Shown here: positions 1 through 8,514 of the stretch, in pieces
How the letters are laid out: every line of letters begins with the position of its first letter
Position numbering within the stretch: the first letter of the stretch is position 1
Source of the DNA: CAYZXT01 sp964482515
GTDB taxonomy: Bacteria; Elusimicrobiota; Elusimicrobia; FEN-1173
DNA: 61,523 bases
Assembly (NCBI GenBank): GCA_964482515.1
Contig: CAYZXT010000013.1
Location: 1 to 61,523, forward strand
Direction of reading: 5' to 3'
Translations under genes and position numbers: made by a program
The notes under the pieces: model-generated
What the model was told of the DNA's origin: nothing
Database searches by the model: none
The model's input: only the letters and a program-made list of their open reading frames with translations

Positions 1-1
1 G

Positions 2-286
2 GATGAAACGAAGATCCCCGTCCACCCCCAGGTCCGGGGTGCCTGCGAGATTTTAGGTTATGATCCGTTGTATGTCGCGAACGAGGGGCGCTTCTTGGCC
101 TTCGTGAAGAAAGGCCAAGGCGCCAAGGCCCTGGAAATATTGCGGGGCAATCCCTTGAGCGCGGGCGCGGCCCTCATCGGGACGGTGACCTCGGAGAAGG
201 GGCCGCTCGTGACGGTGAGGAGCCAGATCGGCACCCATCGCGTGCTCGACATGCTGAGCGGGGAGCAGCTTCCGCGGATTTGTTAA
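2..286 (+). CDS. hypE: HypE, C-terminal part (hydrogenase maturation), cut by window edge
   Basis: The first 94 codons visible form the C-terminal end of HypE, the enzyme that dehydrates the carbamoyl group delivered by HypF to make the cyanide ligand of NiFe-hydrogenase. The sequence shows the family's conserved GYDPLYVANEGR stretch and ends in LPRIC, the near-invariant HypE C-terminus whose last cysteine carries the thiocarbamate/thiocyanate. The frame is open from the first bases, so the start lies outside the window. Presence of hypE implies a NiFe-hydrogenase elsewhere in the genome. The stop is followed by a small palindromic repeat and hairpins, so the hyp operon ends here. Identification is confident despite the short length. 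Confidence 0.93.
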   Translation, partial: DETKIPVHPQVRGACEILGYDPLYVANEGRFLAFVKKGQGAKALEILRGNPLSAGAALIGTVTSEKGPLVTVRSQIGTHRVLDMLSGEQLPRIC

Positions 287-290
287 GACG

Positions 291-316
291 CCATTCCGGC
301 GAAAGCCGGAGTCCAG
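291..316. repeat. Dispersed palindromic (REP-like) repeat, copy 1
   Basis: A palindrome of the form CATTCCGGCGAAAGCCGG followed by aGTCCAG lies just after hypE. The same unit, one base different, recurs at 24063-24089, and a related pair of arms lies at 33670-33766. Just downstream are two further hairpins: 327-333 pairing with 346-352 (GGTCCTC/GAGGACC) and a TCCCA/TGGGA stem near 357-376, which may end hypE transcripts. Confidence 0.7.
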
Positions 317-413
317 TGCATGATTCGGTCCTCTTCCGACTGACAGAGGACCATGTCCCATTCCACAAACTGGGACCAAAACTAGCGTCATAGCCTAGCG
401 GCAAGGGGGAACA

Positions 414-1454
414 ATGAAACGCAGAACATGGATGGTCGCTTTGATGGTGTCTTTGTGCGCGGGGTGGTTGATGGCGGATTGGGACAGCGTGGAATATCCC
501 TACGAGGTGCCGCTCGGACTTCAAAAACCCATGGTCCCGTCCGACAACCCGGTGACCGACGCGAAAGTGAAGCTGGGCAAGCTCCTCTATTTCGACAAAA
601 GGCTGTCCGCTGACAACACCATCAGCTGCGCCACCTGCCACGATCCGAAAAAAGGCTGGACCGACCAATCTCCCGTCTCCACCGGCATCAGGGGGCAGAA
701 GGGCAACCGCAACGCGCCCACCGTTTTGAACACAGCCTATCTGGATTTCCAATTTTGGGACGGCCGCGCGCCGACGCTGGAGGAACAAGCCAAGGGCCCC
801 ATCGCCAATTCGGTGGAGATGGCTTCGGACGCCGAGTCAAAAGCCGCGCACGCCGTGGTGGTAAAACGTTTGAAAGACAGCAAGGGTTATCGTCCGCTCT
901 TTGATGAAGCCTTCGGAGCGGGTTCGGAAATAAATATCGACCGCGTCGCCCAGGCCATCGCGACCTTCGAGCGCACGGTCCTGACTGGGAACTCGCCCTA
1001 CGACCGCTTCGAAGCGGGCGACAAGAAAGCCCTCTCCGCGGCGGAAGTCCGCGGCAAGGACCTTTTCTTCGGCAAGGCGAGCTGCAGCGAGTGCCACACC
1101 GGATTTAATTTCACCGATTCGGATTTCCACAACCTCGGCGTCGGCATGAACGCCAAGGAACCGGACCTGGGACGCTATGCCGTCACCAAGGACGAAACAG
1201 ACAAAGGCGCCTTCAAGACGCCGACGCTGCGCAACCTGGCGTCCACGTTCCCCTACATGCACGACGGTTCGCAGAAGACGCTGCAGGAAGTCGTCGACTT
1301 CTACAACCAGGGCGGCGAAAAGAATCCCTGGCTGTCGACGAAGGTGAAGGTCCTGAATTTGACGGACGCGGAAGAGCAGGACCTGTTGGCTTTCCTGGGC
1401 GCATTGAACGGCGACCCGGCGGCGGTGGATGAGCCGGCCGAATTCCCCAAATAG
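414..1454 (+). CDS. Di-heme cytochrome c peroxidase (CcpA/MauG family), periplasmic
   Basis: Encodes 346 aa with an N-terminal signal peptide (MKRRTWMVALMVSLCAGWLMA). Two c-type heme sites are visible: CATCH in the N-terminal domain and CSECH in the C-terminal domain. This two-domain layout and length match bacterial di-heme peroxidases, which reduce hydrogen peroxide to water in the periplasm using electrons from small cytochromes or cupredoxins. The start has a GGGGGAA ribosome binding site just upstream (positions about 403-409). The trpB2-like gene follows after 9 bases, so the two may be co-transcribed although no functional link is known. Peroxide detoxification fits an organism that meets oxygen but carries anaerobic enzymes. 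MauG-like oxidases share this fold, so the substrate is not certain. Confidence 0.93.
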   Translation: MKRRTWMVALMVSLCAGWLMADWDSVEYPYEVPLGLQKPMVPSDNPVTDAKVKLGKLLYFDKRLSADNTISCATCHDPKKGWTDQSPVSTGIRGQKGNRNAPTVLNTAYLDFQFWDGRAPTLEEQAKGPIANSVEMASDAESKAAHAVVVKRLKDSKGYRPLFDEAFGAGSEINIDRVAQAIATFERTVLTGNSPYDRFEAGDKKALSAAEVRGKDLFFGKASCSECHTGFNFTDSDFHNLGVGMNAKEPDLGRYAVTKDETDKGAFKTPTLRNLASTFPYMHDGSQKTLQEVVDFYNQGGEKNPWLSTKVKVLNLTDAEEQDLLAFLGALNGDPAAVDEPAEFPK

Positions 1455-1463
1455 AGGACGAAC

Positions 1464-2852
1464 GTGACCCTAAAATATTTTCTCCCTGAATCCGAAATGC
1501 CGCGCCAGTGGTACAACCTGGCCGCGGACCTGCCCGGCGGACTTTTGCCGCCGCTCGGCCCCGACGGAAAACCCATCAAGCCGTCCGACCTGGCGAAGGT
1601 TTTCCCGGACAACCTGATCGAACAGGAAGTGTCCTCCAAGCGGTGGATCGACATCCCCGAGGAAATCCTGGGGATGCTGGCGCGCTGGCGCCCCTCGCCG
1701 CTGCACCGCGCCCTGGCCCTGGAGAAGGCCCTCGGCACGTCGTCGAAGATCTATTACAAGAACGAAAGCGTCTCGCCCGCGGGCAGCCACAAACCCAACA
1801 CCGCGGTCGCGCAGTCCTGGTACAACAAGCAGTTCGGCATCGAGCGCCTGACCACGGAGACCGGCGCGGGCCAGTGGGGGAGCGCCCTCTCCTTCGCCTG
1901 TTCGCTGGTTGGCCTGGAGTGCAAGGTCTTTATGGTGCGGATCTCTTTCGACCAGAAACCCTACCGGAAGTTCATCATGGAGGTCTGGGGCGGTAAATGC
2001 GTGTCCAGCCCGTCGACGGAAACCGCCTTCGGCCGGAAGGTTCGGGCGGAGATGCCGGACACGCCGGGAAGTCTGGGCATCGCCATCTCCGAGGCGATCG
2101 AGGCCGCGGTGACGGACCCCACCGGCAAAACGCGTTATTCCCTGGGATCGGTCCTGAACCACGTGATGCTGCACCAGACCATCATCGGCCTTGAAGCGCA
2201 GAAGCAGATGAAGATGGCCGGGGATTATCCCGACGTCGTGATCGGCTGCGCGGGCGGCGGCAGCAACTTCGCGGGGTTGTCGTTCCCCTACGTGCTGGAC
2301 AAGATCCACGGCAAGAAGATCACCATCATCCCGGTGGAGCCGGCGTCCTGCCCGACGCTGACGAAGTCCCCGTTCAGTTACGACCACGGCGACACGGGCC
2401 GCATGACGCCGCTGCTCCCCATGCATTCGCTGGGACACGCCTTCATCGCCGAGCCCATCCACGCCGGCGGGCTGCGATACCACGGCATGGCGCCGCTGGT
2501 GTCCCAGGCCGTCCAGGACAAGCTGCTCGAGCCGATGGCCATCCCGCAGCTGGAGTGTTACCGGGCCGCGGTGCTCTTCGCCCGCACCGAGGGCATCGTC
2601 CCCGCGCCGGAGAGCAGCCACGCCGTCGCCGCCGCGATCCGCGAGGCGAACAAGGCCAAGGAGGAGGGCAAGCAGAAGACCATCCTCTTCAACCTGAGCG
2701 GCAACGGCTTCCTGGATTTGGCCGGCTACAATAAATTCCTGAGCGGCGAGCTGGCGGACCATGAACTGTCCGACGCGGAGATCGCCCGTTCGCGGGAATA
2801 CCTGAAGGACTTTCCGTCGCCGGAACGCGTCCGCGCCGGACTGAAAGCGTAA
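1464..2852 (+). CDS. trpB: Tryptophan synthase beta chain, TrpB2 type
   Basis: 462 aa with a GTG start. This is the long TrpB2 form of the PLP-dependent enzyme that condenses indole with L-serine to tryptophan. The PLP lysine lies in the AGSHKPNTAVAQ segment, the phosphate-binding glycine loop is GCAGGGSNFAG, and the N-terminal signature W(Y)NLAADLP with the later EQEVSSKRWIDIPEEI block is diagnostic of TrpB2 rather than TrpB1. TrpB2 enzymes are often unlinked to trpA and may act as a stand-alone indole-salvage serine dehydratase-like enzyme; here there is no trpA or other trp gene nearby, which supports a salvage role. The gene starts 9 bases after the peroxidase stop and is followed 22 bases later by the FNR-type regulator. 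Confidence 0.95.
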   Translation: MTLKYFLPESEMPRQWYNLAADLPGGLLPPLGPDGKPIKPSDLAKVFPDNLIEQEVSSKRWIDIPEEILGMLARWRPSPLHRALALEKALGTSSKIYYKNESVSPAGSHKPNTAVAQSWYNKQFGIERLTTETGAGQWGSALSFACSLVGLECKVFMVRISFDQKPYRKFIMEVWGGKCVSSPSTETAFGRKVRAEMPDTPGSLGIAISEAIEAAVTDPTGKTRYSLGSVLNHVMLHQTIIGLEAQKQMKMAGDYPDVVIGCAGGGSNFAGLSFPYVLDKIHGKKITIIPVEPASCPTLTKSPFSYDHGDTGRMTPLLPMHSLGHAFIAEPIHAGGLRYHGMAPLVSQAVQDKLLEPMAIPQLECYRAAVLFARTEGIVPAPESSHAVAAAIREANKAKEEGKQKTILFNLSGNGFLDLAGYNKFLSGELADHELSDAEIARSREYLKDFPSPERVRAGLKA

Positions 2853-2874
2853 CGACCGAAAGGATGGCCCGCCC

Positions 2875-3612
2875 ATGAACGCATTCTCCCGACCCGCGCC
2901 GCGTAGAGATGTCCATTGCCCCGCCTGCTCCGCCCGGCGGAACAGCGTGTTCTGCGTGCTCAACGCGGGAGTGCTTGGACAGTTGGACGCGATCAAGACG
3001 GTCCACGTCTATTCCAAGGGGCAGGTCATCTTCTACGAGGGGACGCCCGCGCTCGGCGTCCATTGCATCTTCGCCGGACAGGTGAAGCTCTACAAGTCCA
3101 GCATGAGGGGCAACCAGCCCATCCAGGTGATCGCGAAAGCGGGCGATACGCTGGGCTACCAGGCGCTCTTCGCGGACCTGCCGTACCCGCTGAACGCCGA
3201 GGCCATGGAGGAGACCACCGTCTGCTTCATCGGCAAGGACGCGTTCTTCGATTTCGTCCACCGGAACCCGCCGCTGTCACTGAAGCTCATCCAGGCGCTG
3301 TCCCAGGAAGTCATCTCTTTCGAGGACAAGCTCATGGAGTTGGTGGACAAGCCCGCGGACGCGCGCATGGCGCGGCTGCTCCTTATGCTGGCGGAAACCT
3401 ACGGCCAGAAACCCTCCGGCGGGGGGATCGGCATCAACCTGTCCCGCCAGGAAATGGCGGACATGATCGCCACCACCCCGGAGACCGCGGTCCGCATCCT
3501 GAGCGCGTTCAAGAAGAAAGGCCTCATCCGCCTCGTCGGAAAGTCCATCGTTTTGGTGAACCACGACGGCCTGCACAAGGCCGCCCGCCTTTCCTCGCCC
3601 GTCCGTTCTTGA
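2875..3612 (+). CDS. FNR-type Crp/Fnr transcriptional regulator
   Basis: 245 aa. An N-terminal cysteine cluster (C15, C18, C27) plus C117 inside the cyclic-nucleotide-like beta-barrel (about 30-150) reproduces the four-cysteine arrangement that binds the oxygen-sensing [4Fe-4S] cluster of FNR (C20, C23, C29, C122 in E. coli). The C-terminal winged helix (about 185-235) includes LSRQEMADMIATTPETAVR. Its recognition helix keeps the E and R of the FNR pattern ExxSR, but has V in place of S, so it probably reads TTGAT or TTGAC half-sites. Two such sites lie directly downstream, one overlapping this gene's stop codon. The likely role is an anaerobic activator of the next gene and perhaps of other redox genes. 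I infer cluster binding only from the cysteines; a DNR-like NO sensor is the main alternative. Confidence 0.88.
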   Translation: MNAFSRPAPRRDVHCPACSARRNSVFCVLNAGVLGQLDAIKTVHVYSKGQVIFYEGTPALGVHCIFAGQVKLYKSSMRGNQPIQVIAKAGDTLGYQALFADLPYPLNAEAMEETTVCFIGKDAFFDFVHRNPPLSLKLIQALSQEVISFEDKLMELVDKPADARMARLLLMLAETYGQKPSGGGIGINLSRQEMADMIATTPETAVRILSAFKKKGLIRLVGKSIVLVNHDGLHKAARLSSPVRS

Positions 3613-3672
3613 CCTAAATCAACCTCCCGTTTGATCTGCATCATTCCGCCGCCGCGCGCGGCCGGGTATTCT
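3609..3672 (+). promoter_or_regulatory. Tandem FNR-like boxes and -10 hexamer (class II layout)
   Basis: Box 1 is TTGAC-CTAA-ATCAA (3609-3622) and overlaps the stop codon of the FNR-type gene. Box 2 is TTGAT-CTGC-ATCAT (3631-3644). Their centres are 22 bp apart. A TATTCT hexamer lies at 3667-3672. If that is the -10 element, transcription starts near 3679 and box 2 is centred at about -41.5, the standard class II FNR activator position. The site would drive the cysteine-rich gene at 3763, leaving a leader of about 84 nt. Seen directly: the boxes and spacing. Inferred: binding and start point. Confidence 0.72.
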
Positions 3673-3762
3673 TATCCATGAGAGGACCGAGCGTCCTCCC
3701 GGAAGCAATATTGGCGCGGGCGGAAACGAGGGGCCCCGCGCCGACGTCGACCAACGGCGGAT

Positions 3763-4308
3763 ATGGATGTCCGGGAGGGGGCCGTGTCCGTGAATTCCGT
3801 CGGGCAGTCAACCGTTTATCAGGTCCGGTTGGACCGCGACGAGACGCCGTGGGACGTCATCTACTCGCTGACTCACATGGTGTGGAAAACCATCACGCGG
3901 CCGGAAGAGATGCGGAAGCTGGAGCCGCTGCGTTGGTCCGATTTGTATCTCAGTCTGCGAAGGGTCTTTGAGAAACGGCTGGTGTGTTTCGAGGAATGCG
4001 GAACGAAGCCCTGGTGCGGCAAGTCGCCGGCCCAGGTGCTTTGGACGAACAACAGCATCGCGAAGATCCCTCCGGCCGTTTATTTGCTGACGGTGCACGG
4101 CGACGTCGAGCGGTTCATCGACGGTATTTGCGCGCTGACGTGGAAGTGCATCACGCGGGCCGGACAGGTTCCTTCCTGCGGGAGGGCCCTCTGGCGGGAA
4201 GGCGTGGCGGCCTCCCTGAAACAGGTTTTAAGGGACCATTTGTTTTTCAGCGACAAGTGCCTGGCGTGCCCGCTGCGCGAGGACTCGCGCGGCTGGAAGT
4301 CCTGGTGA
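3763..4308 (+). CDS. Cysteine-rich protein of unknown function, predicted FNR-controlled
   Basis: 181 aa that I do not recognise. Seven or more cysteines are concentrated in the second half: CFEEC, WCG, CALTWKC, SCG and a terminal KCLAC. This suggests metal or iron-sulfur binding or disulfide bonds. There is no signal peptide or membrane segment, so it is probably cytoplasmic. An ATG at 3763 is taken as start; a GTG at 3784 (giving VSVNSVGQ) is possible. Two FNR-like boxes with class II spacing lie upstream, so it is probably induced without oxygen. A strong bidirectional terminator follows. Reduced conditions plus a cysteine-rich sequence would fit a redox, nitrosative-stress or metal-handling role, but this is a guess from context only. 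Confidence 0.75.
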   Translation: MDVREGAVSVNSVGQSTVYQVRLDRDETPWDVIYSLTHMVWKTITRPEEMRKLEPLRWSDLYLSLRRVFEKRLVCFEECGTKPWCGKSPAQVLWTNNSIAKIPPAVYLLTVHGDVERFIDGICALTWKCITRAGQVPSCGRALWREGVAASLKQVLRDHLFFSDKCLACPLREDSRGWKSW

Positions 4309-4396
4309 CATAAAAAAATTTCCCGATGGGACAATCCCTCCCCTGTCGGGAAGCATAAAGTAAATCAGCCTAAAGAAACAGTTGTGCTGAAAGCAA

Positions 4397-4436
4397 AAAA
4401 CGGACAAGGTGCCTTCCCACCTTGTCCGTTTTATTT
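4397..4436. terminator. Bidirectional intrinsic terminator between convergent genes
   Basis: A near-perfect stem (AAACGGACAAGGTG with CACCTTGTCCGTTT) with A-tract and T-tract on either side sits between the cysteine-rich gene and the convergent serC. A second small hairpin (CCCTCGC/GCGAGGG) lies at about 4446-4466, on the serC side. Confidence 0.9.
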
Positions 4437-4483
4437 ATAGGGGCGCCCTCGCGTTGTTGGCGAGGGTCATCGTTTGGAATTTC

Positions 4484-5572
4484 TTACCCGTTCTTCGCTT
4501 GGAAGTCCTTCATGAACGCCACCAGCGCGTCGATGCCCTCCGCCGGGAAGGCGTTGTAGATGGACGCGCGCACGCCGCCCACCGAACGGTGCCCCTTCAG
4601 CCCGGACATCCCTTGCGACTGGGACTCCTTCAGGAATTTTTCTTCCAGCGCCTCCGACGGCAGACGGAAGGTCACGTTCATGTCGGAGCGATGGGCCTTG
4701 TCCGCCGTGCCGCGGTAATAGCCGCCGTCCAGCAGCGCGTAGATCTTGGCGGCCCTCTCGCGGCTCGCCTTCTCCATGGCCGCGACTCCGCCCAGCTTCA
4801 ACGCCCACCGCGTCACCAGCATCAGCACGTAGATGGAGAAACAGGGCGGCGTGTTGAGCATGGAGTCGTTCTCGATGTGCGTCGCGTAGCGGAACATCTT
4901 GGGGAGCGTGGCCGGCGCGCGCTGCGCGAGGTCTTTTTTCAGGATGACGACCGTCACGCCAGATGGCCCCATGTTCTTCTGGGCGCCCGCGTAGATCAGC
5001 CCGAAGTCCTTCACGTTGACCGGGCGCGAGAGGATGTCCGACGACATGTCGCAAACGAGAGGGGCTTCGGATTTGGGGAAACTCTTCCACTGGGTCCCGC
5101 CGATGGTCTCGTTCGACGTGACGTGCAGGTAGGCCGCGCCGGGCGTGGCTTTGATTTCCGACGGTGACGGCATCCGCGCGGGCGAAGCCTTCGAGCTGTC
5201 GGCCGCGATGTTCACCTTCGTCACGAATTTGGCTTCCTCCATGGCGGCCTTGGCCCACGATCCGGTGTGGACGTAGTCGGCCGTTTGTCCCGCGCCCGCC
5301 AGGTTCATCGGCACGAGGGAGAATTGCGTCGTCGCGCCGCCCTGCAGGAACAGCACCGCGTAATCGTCGGGGACGTTCAGGAGTTTACGGAGGTTGGCCT
5401 GGGCTTCGGCGTGGATGGCTTCGTAAGTCTTGCCGCGGTGGCTCATCTCCATCACGGACATTCCGGAACCCTGGTAATCCGGGAGGTCGGCCTTGATCTG
5501 CTCCAGGACTTCGAGCGGAAGGGCGGCCGGGCCGGCGCTGAAATTATAAACGCGTTTGGTGAGAGTGGGCAT
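4484..5572 (-). CDS. serC: Phosphoserine aminotransferase
   Basis: 362 aa, the full length of SerC. It is the PLP enzyme that transfers an amino group from glutamate to 3-phosphohydroxypyruvate in serine biosynthesis and also serves pyridoxine synthesis. The start VYNFSAGPAALPLEVLEQ is the SerC hallmark; the internal YAGAQKNMGPSG segment holds the PLP lysine; SVGGVRASIYNAFP near the end is also typical. Cytoplasmic. It converges on the cysteine-rich gene through a shared terminator. No serA or serB is adjacent. High confidence. Confidence 0.97.
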   Translation of the reverse strand: MPTLTKRVYNFSAGPAALPLEVLEQIKADLPDYQGSGMSVMEMSHRGKTYEAIHAEAQANLRKLLNVPDDYAVLFLQGGATTQFSLVPMNLAGAGQTADYVHTGSWAKAAMEEAKFVTKVNIAADSSKASPARMPSPSEIKATPGAAYLHVTSNETIGGTQWKSFPKSEAPLVCDMSSDILSRPVNVKDFGLIYAGAQKNMGPSGVTVVILKKDLAQRAPATLPKMFRYATHIENDSMLNTPPCFSIYVLMLVTRWALKLGGVAAMEKASRERAAKIYALLDGGYYRGTADKAHRSDMNVTFRLPSEALEEKFLKESQSQGMSGLKGHRSVGGVRASIYNAFPAEGIDALVAFMKDFQAKNG

Positions 5573-5713
5573 GGAGTCTCCTCGTGTGAAAAAGATTTTT
5601 AAAGGGATGGATGAAAACCAATATTACCAATTTTGGGAGGGGGACGGCACGATGCCGCTAGGTATCGTCCCGGTTTGTCGGATGGGAGGAGGGCGGTCAG
5701 CCGGGCGAAGCGA

Positions 5714-6148
5714 TCAGCGCGCGAGCTTGTCGGCGAGCGGGAGTTTTTTCTCGGTCTTCAGGAACTGCACGAACTCCATATCGGATTTCCGGATGTGCTG
5801 CAGCAGCCACGACGAGACGAGGTTCCCGAGCTTGGTGGGGACCAGCATGTTTCCGCCGTTGATGAACTCTTCCACCAGCCGATGCAGTTCCTTGGTGAGA
5901 GATTCATGTTCGAAGGCGTGCGCCATGCGTTTCGGGTAGCCGAAGATTTTCATGGAGCGCTGTTCGGCCTCGAAATGAACCTCCACGTACTTCACGAGGA
6001 ACTGCATGCTTTCCTTGATCTTCTTCGGGTCTTTGCTTCCGTTCAGCGTGTCGAGCAATTTGTTGGCCTGGTCAAACAAATCCCTGTGCTGCCGGTCGAT
6101 GGCATCGATACCGGTCTTCAGCGAATCGTCCCAAGTAATGGCTGGCAT
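5714..6148 (-). CDS. Bacteriohemerythrin, copy 1
   Basis: 144 aa, the usual size of stand-alone bacteriohemerythrins, four-helix-bundle proteins that bind oxygen at a di-iron centre. Ligand motifs are in order: RQH in helix 1, HFEAE in helix 2, HAFEH in helix 3, and HIRKSDMEF in helix 4 with its HxxxxD. The start is a good ATG behind a GGGGGAG site. A close relative (very roughly 60% identical by eye) lies at 17561-17995. In microaerophiles and anaerobes such proteins carry oxygen to enzymes or scavenge it. The gene stands alone between serC and the divergent membrane protein. Confidence 0.95.
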   Translation of the reverse strand: MPAITWDDSLKTGIDAIDRQHRDLFDQANKLLDTLNGSKDPKKIKESMQFLVKYVEVHFEAEQRSMKIFGYPKRMAHAFEHESLTKELHRLVEEFINGGNMLVPTKLGNLVSSWLLQHIRKSDMEFVQFLKTEKKLPLADKLAR

Positions 6149-6324
6149 GGTCTCCCCCCCGTGCGGTTTCCGTCCGGCTCAATCCCGCGATCTTCCGTCC
6201 ACGGCCGGGCGCTTCCCGGTCATCATTCTAACTGATTACAGACGGGGTTTATCGGCAAAAGCAAATTTCCCGGAAAGAAAGCCCTTCTCAAGGGAGGGAT
6301 ATTATAGGTATAAAATAGGTCGCC

Positions 6325-8505
6325 ATGATGATCGCGATTTTCACCGGCGTGTCGGCCCTGAGCGCCTTGCTGTTGTTTTGGATCCAGCCGATGGTGGGCA
6401 AGCTGATCCTGCCGATCCTGGGCGGCGTTCCGTCGGTGTGGAACGTTTGCCTCGTGTTCTACCAATGCGTTCTGCTGGCGGCCTACGCCTACGCCCATTT
6501 CTCCACGACGCGCCTCTCCTTCGCCGCCCAAGCCCGGGTCCACGCGCTCCTCCTCCTCGCGTCGATCGCCTTCCTTCCCCTGTCGCTTTTCGGCGCGCCG
6601 GATTCCTGGCGGAACGGCCATCCCCAGCTCTGGCTGCTGGCCGTCCTCGCCGTTTCCGTGGGGCTTCCCATCTTCACCCTCAGCGCCACCAGCCCCCTCC
6701 TTCAAAAATGGTTCTCGCGGACGGGCGTCCGTTCCTCGGACGATCCCTATTTCCTCTACGCGGCCAGCAACGCCGGGAGCCTGCTGGGACTCCTGTCCTA
6801 TCCTCTGTTGGTGGAGAGGTTCTACCCGGTGGCGATGCAGAAGGCGCTTTGGGGCGAAGGGTTCATTGTGTTCGCCCTGGTTTTTCTGGCCATAGGATGG
6901 AAGCTGGGATCGAAAAGAACAGCCACGCAAAACGCCGTCGCCGGGGAAGCTGAGCCCGCCTCCTGGAAAGACCGGGGGAGATGGACGGTCCTCGCCTTCA
7001 TCCCCTCCAGCCTTCTCATGGGAGCGACGGCCTATCTCTCGACCGACATAGCGCCCGTCCCCCTGTTGTGGGTGGTCCCCTTGGCGCTGTATCTGGCGAC
7101 CTTCGTCCTGGCGTTCGCCCGGCGGCAGATCATTCCCCGCGCCCTCGCGGCCCGCGCGGTCCCTTTCCTGGTCCCCTTGGTCCTTTACGGGATTTTCACC
7201 GAGGGGCATTGGCCCGCCTGGGTGACCGTGGCCGTCAACCTCGCGGGGCTTTTCGCCGCGTCGCTTTCCTTCCACGGCGAGTTGGCGCGGCTGCGCCCGG
7301 GCCATTCCCGCCTGACGGAGTTTTATTTCTGCCTGGCCGTGGGCGGCGCGCTCGGAGGGATATTCAACACGCTGGTCGGCCCCGTCGTTTTCAAAACGAT
7401 CCTGGAATATCCGATCACGCTGGTCCTCGCCGGGTTCCTGATGCCCGCCTGGAAGAACGCCGGAGAGGACGGTCCGCGCGGCGCCGATTTTCTTTTCCCG
7501 GCGGTCCTCGGCGGGTTGACCTTGGCGCTCGTGAAGTTCGCGCCGCCGCTCGGTTTTGTCCCCGAGTCCATGCCGCCCCGGAACATGCTCCTGGCCCCTT
7601 TGGTTTTATGCTGGCTGTTCGCGTCCCGACGGTGGCGGTTCGGGTCGGCTCTGGCGGTCATCCTTGTGATCGACGTGTTCCTGCCGCACGGGCAGGGGCG
7701 CGTTCTGTTTGAGGACCGGAGCTTCTTCGGTACTCTCAGCGTCACGGTGGACAAGAACGGGGAATATCGGGGACTGACCCACGGGCAGGCGATCCACGGC
7801 GGGCAAAGCCTCGATCCGGCCCGCTCCCGCGAGCCGCTCACCTATTATCATCCGTCGGGCCCGGCGGGCGACATCTTTTATTTGTTCCGCACGCGCCCGG
7901 CGGCGACCGTGGCCGTGGTGGGGTTGGGCGCCGGTTCTTTGGCGAGCTACGCCCGCCCGGACCAGCGGTGGATTTTTTACGAGATCGATCCCCTGGTCCA
8001 ACGGATCGCGGAAGACGAGCGCTACTTCACGTTCCTCAAGACCGCCCGCGCGCCCTACAGCGTGGTGCTCGGCGACGCGCGGCTTTCTTTGGCGGACGCG
8101 CCGGACGGGACCTTCGACCTTCTGGTGGTGGACGCCTTCGGTTCGGACGCCGTGCCGATCCACCTGTTGACGCGGGAGGCCCTCGAAATGTATTTTCATA
8201 AAGCGAAGGGCGACGGGCTCGTGGCTTTCCACGTGTCGAACCGTTTCCTGGACTTGGAACGGGTTCTCAGCGGTGTGGCCCAAAGCCTGGGCGTGAGGGG
8301 TATTTTCCGGAGCGACTCTTTCATGGGCCCGGAGGACTTCCGGCTCGGGAAATTCCCGTCGCAGTGGATCCTATTCTCCCGCGACCCGGCGCGCTTGTCC
8401 GACTATGTCCGCCACATGCGCTGGAAGGGGCTTGCGGTTTATCCGGAGGACCGTCCCTGGACCGACGATTTTTCGAACCTCCTCGGCGTTTTTCGTTGGT
8501 CGTGA
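6325..8505 (+). CDS. Fused membrane protein with spermidine-synthase-like methyltransferase fold domain
   Basis: 726 aa. The first 430 or so residues are a multi-pass membrane domain of the MFS-like type found fused to spermidine synthase domains (opening helices with FWIQPMVGKLILPILGG, a family hallmark). The C-terminal 250 residues are a Rossmann spermidine-synthase-like domain with VVGLGAGSLASYARP as the nucleotide/cofactor loop, FYEIDP as the acidic motif after beta-2, and LLVVDAFGSDAVP as the later active-site strand. The family is common in environmental bacteria. True polyamine synthesis is not proven for such fusions. The gene precedes the greB-like gene by 9 bases. A run of AT (ATTATAGGTATAAAAT) at about 6300-6316 may hold the promoter. 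Confidence 0.85.
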   Translation: MMIAIFTGVSALSALLLFWIQPMVGKLILPILGGVPSVWNVCLVFYQCVLLAAYAYAHFSTTRLSFAAQARVHALLLLASIAFLPLSLFGAPDSWRNGHPQLWLLAVLAVSVGLPIFTLSATSPLLQKWFSRTGVRSSDDPYFLYAASNAGSLLGLLSYPLLVERFYPVAMQKALWGEGFIVFALVFLAIGWKLGSKRTATQNAVAGEAEPASWKDRGRWTVLAFIPSSLLMGATAYLSTDIAPVPLLWVVPLALYLATFVLAFARRQIIPRALAARAVPFLVPLVLYGIFTEGHWPAWVTVAVNLAGLFAASLSFHGELARLRPGHSRLTEFYFCLAVGGALGGIFNTLVGPVVFKTILEYPITLVLAGFLMPAWKNAGEDGPRGADFLFPAVLGGLTLALVKFAPPLGFVPESMPPRNMLLAPLVLCWLFASRRWRFGSALAVILVIDVFLPHGQGRVLFEDRSFFGTLSVTVDKNGEYRGLTHGQAIHGGQSLDPARSREPLTYYHPSGPAGDIFYLFRTRPAATVAVVGLGAGSLASYARPDQRWIFYEIDPLVQRIAEDERYFTFLKTARAPYSVVLGDARLSLADAPDGTFDLLVVDAFGSDAVPIHLLTREALEMYFHKAKGDGLVAFHVSNRFLDLERVLSGVAQSLGVRGIFRSDSFMGPEDFRLGKFPSQWILFSRDPARLSDYVRHMRWKGLAVYPEDRPWTDDFSNLLGVFRWS

Positions 8506-8514
8506 GGTGATCCG

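Noticed and set aside
1470..2996. A 508-codon open frame on the minus strand across trpB2
   Set aside because: Antisense shadow of a clear GC-rich gene; the protein is Arg/Gly/His-rich with no domain. Similar long antisense frames at 10862-12535, 18249-19790, 26246-27769 and 33663-35282 were rejected for the same reason.
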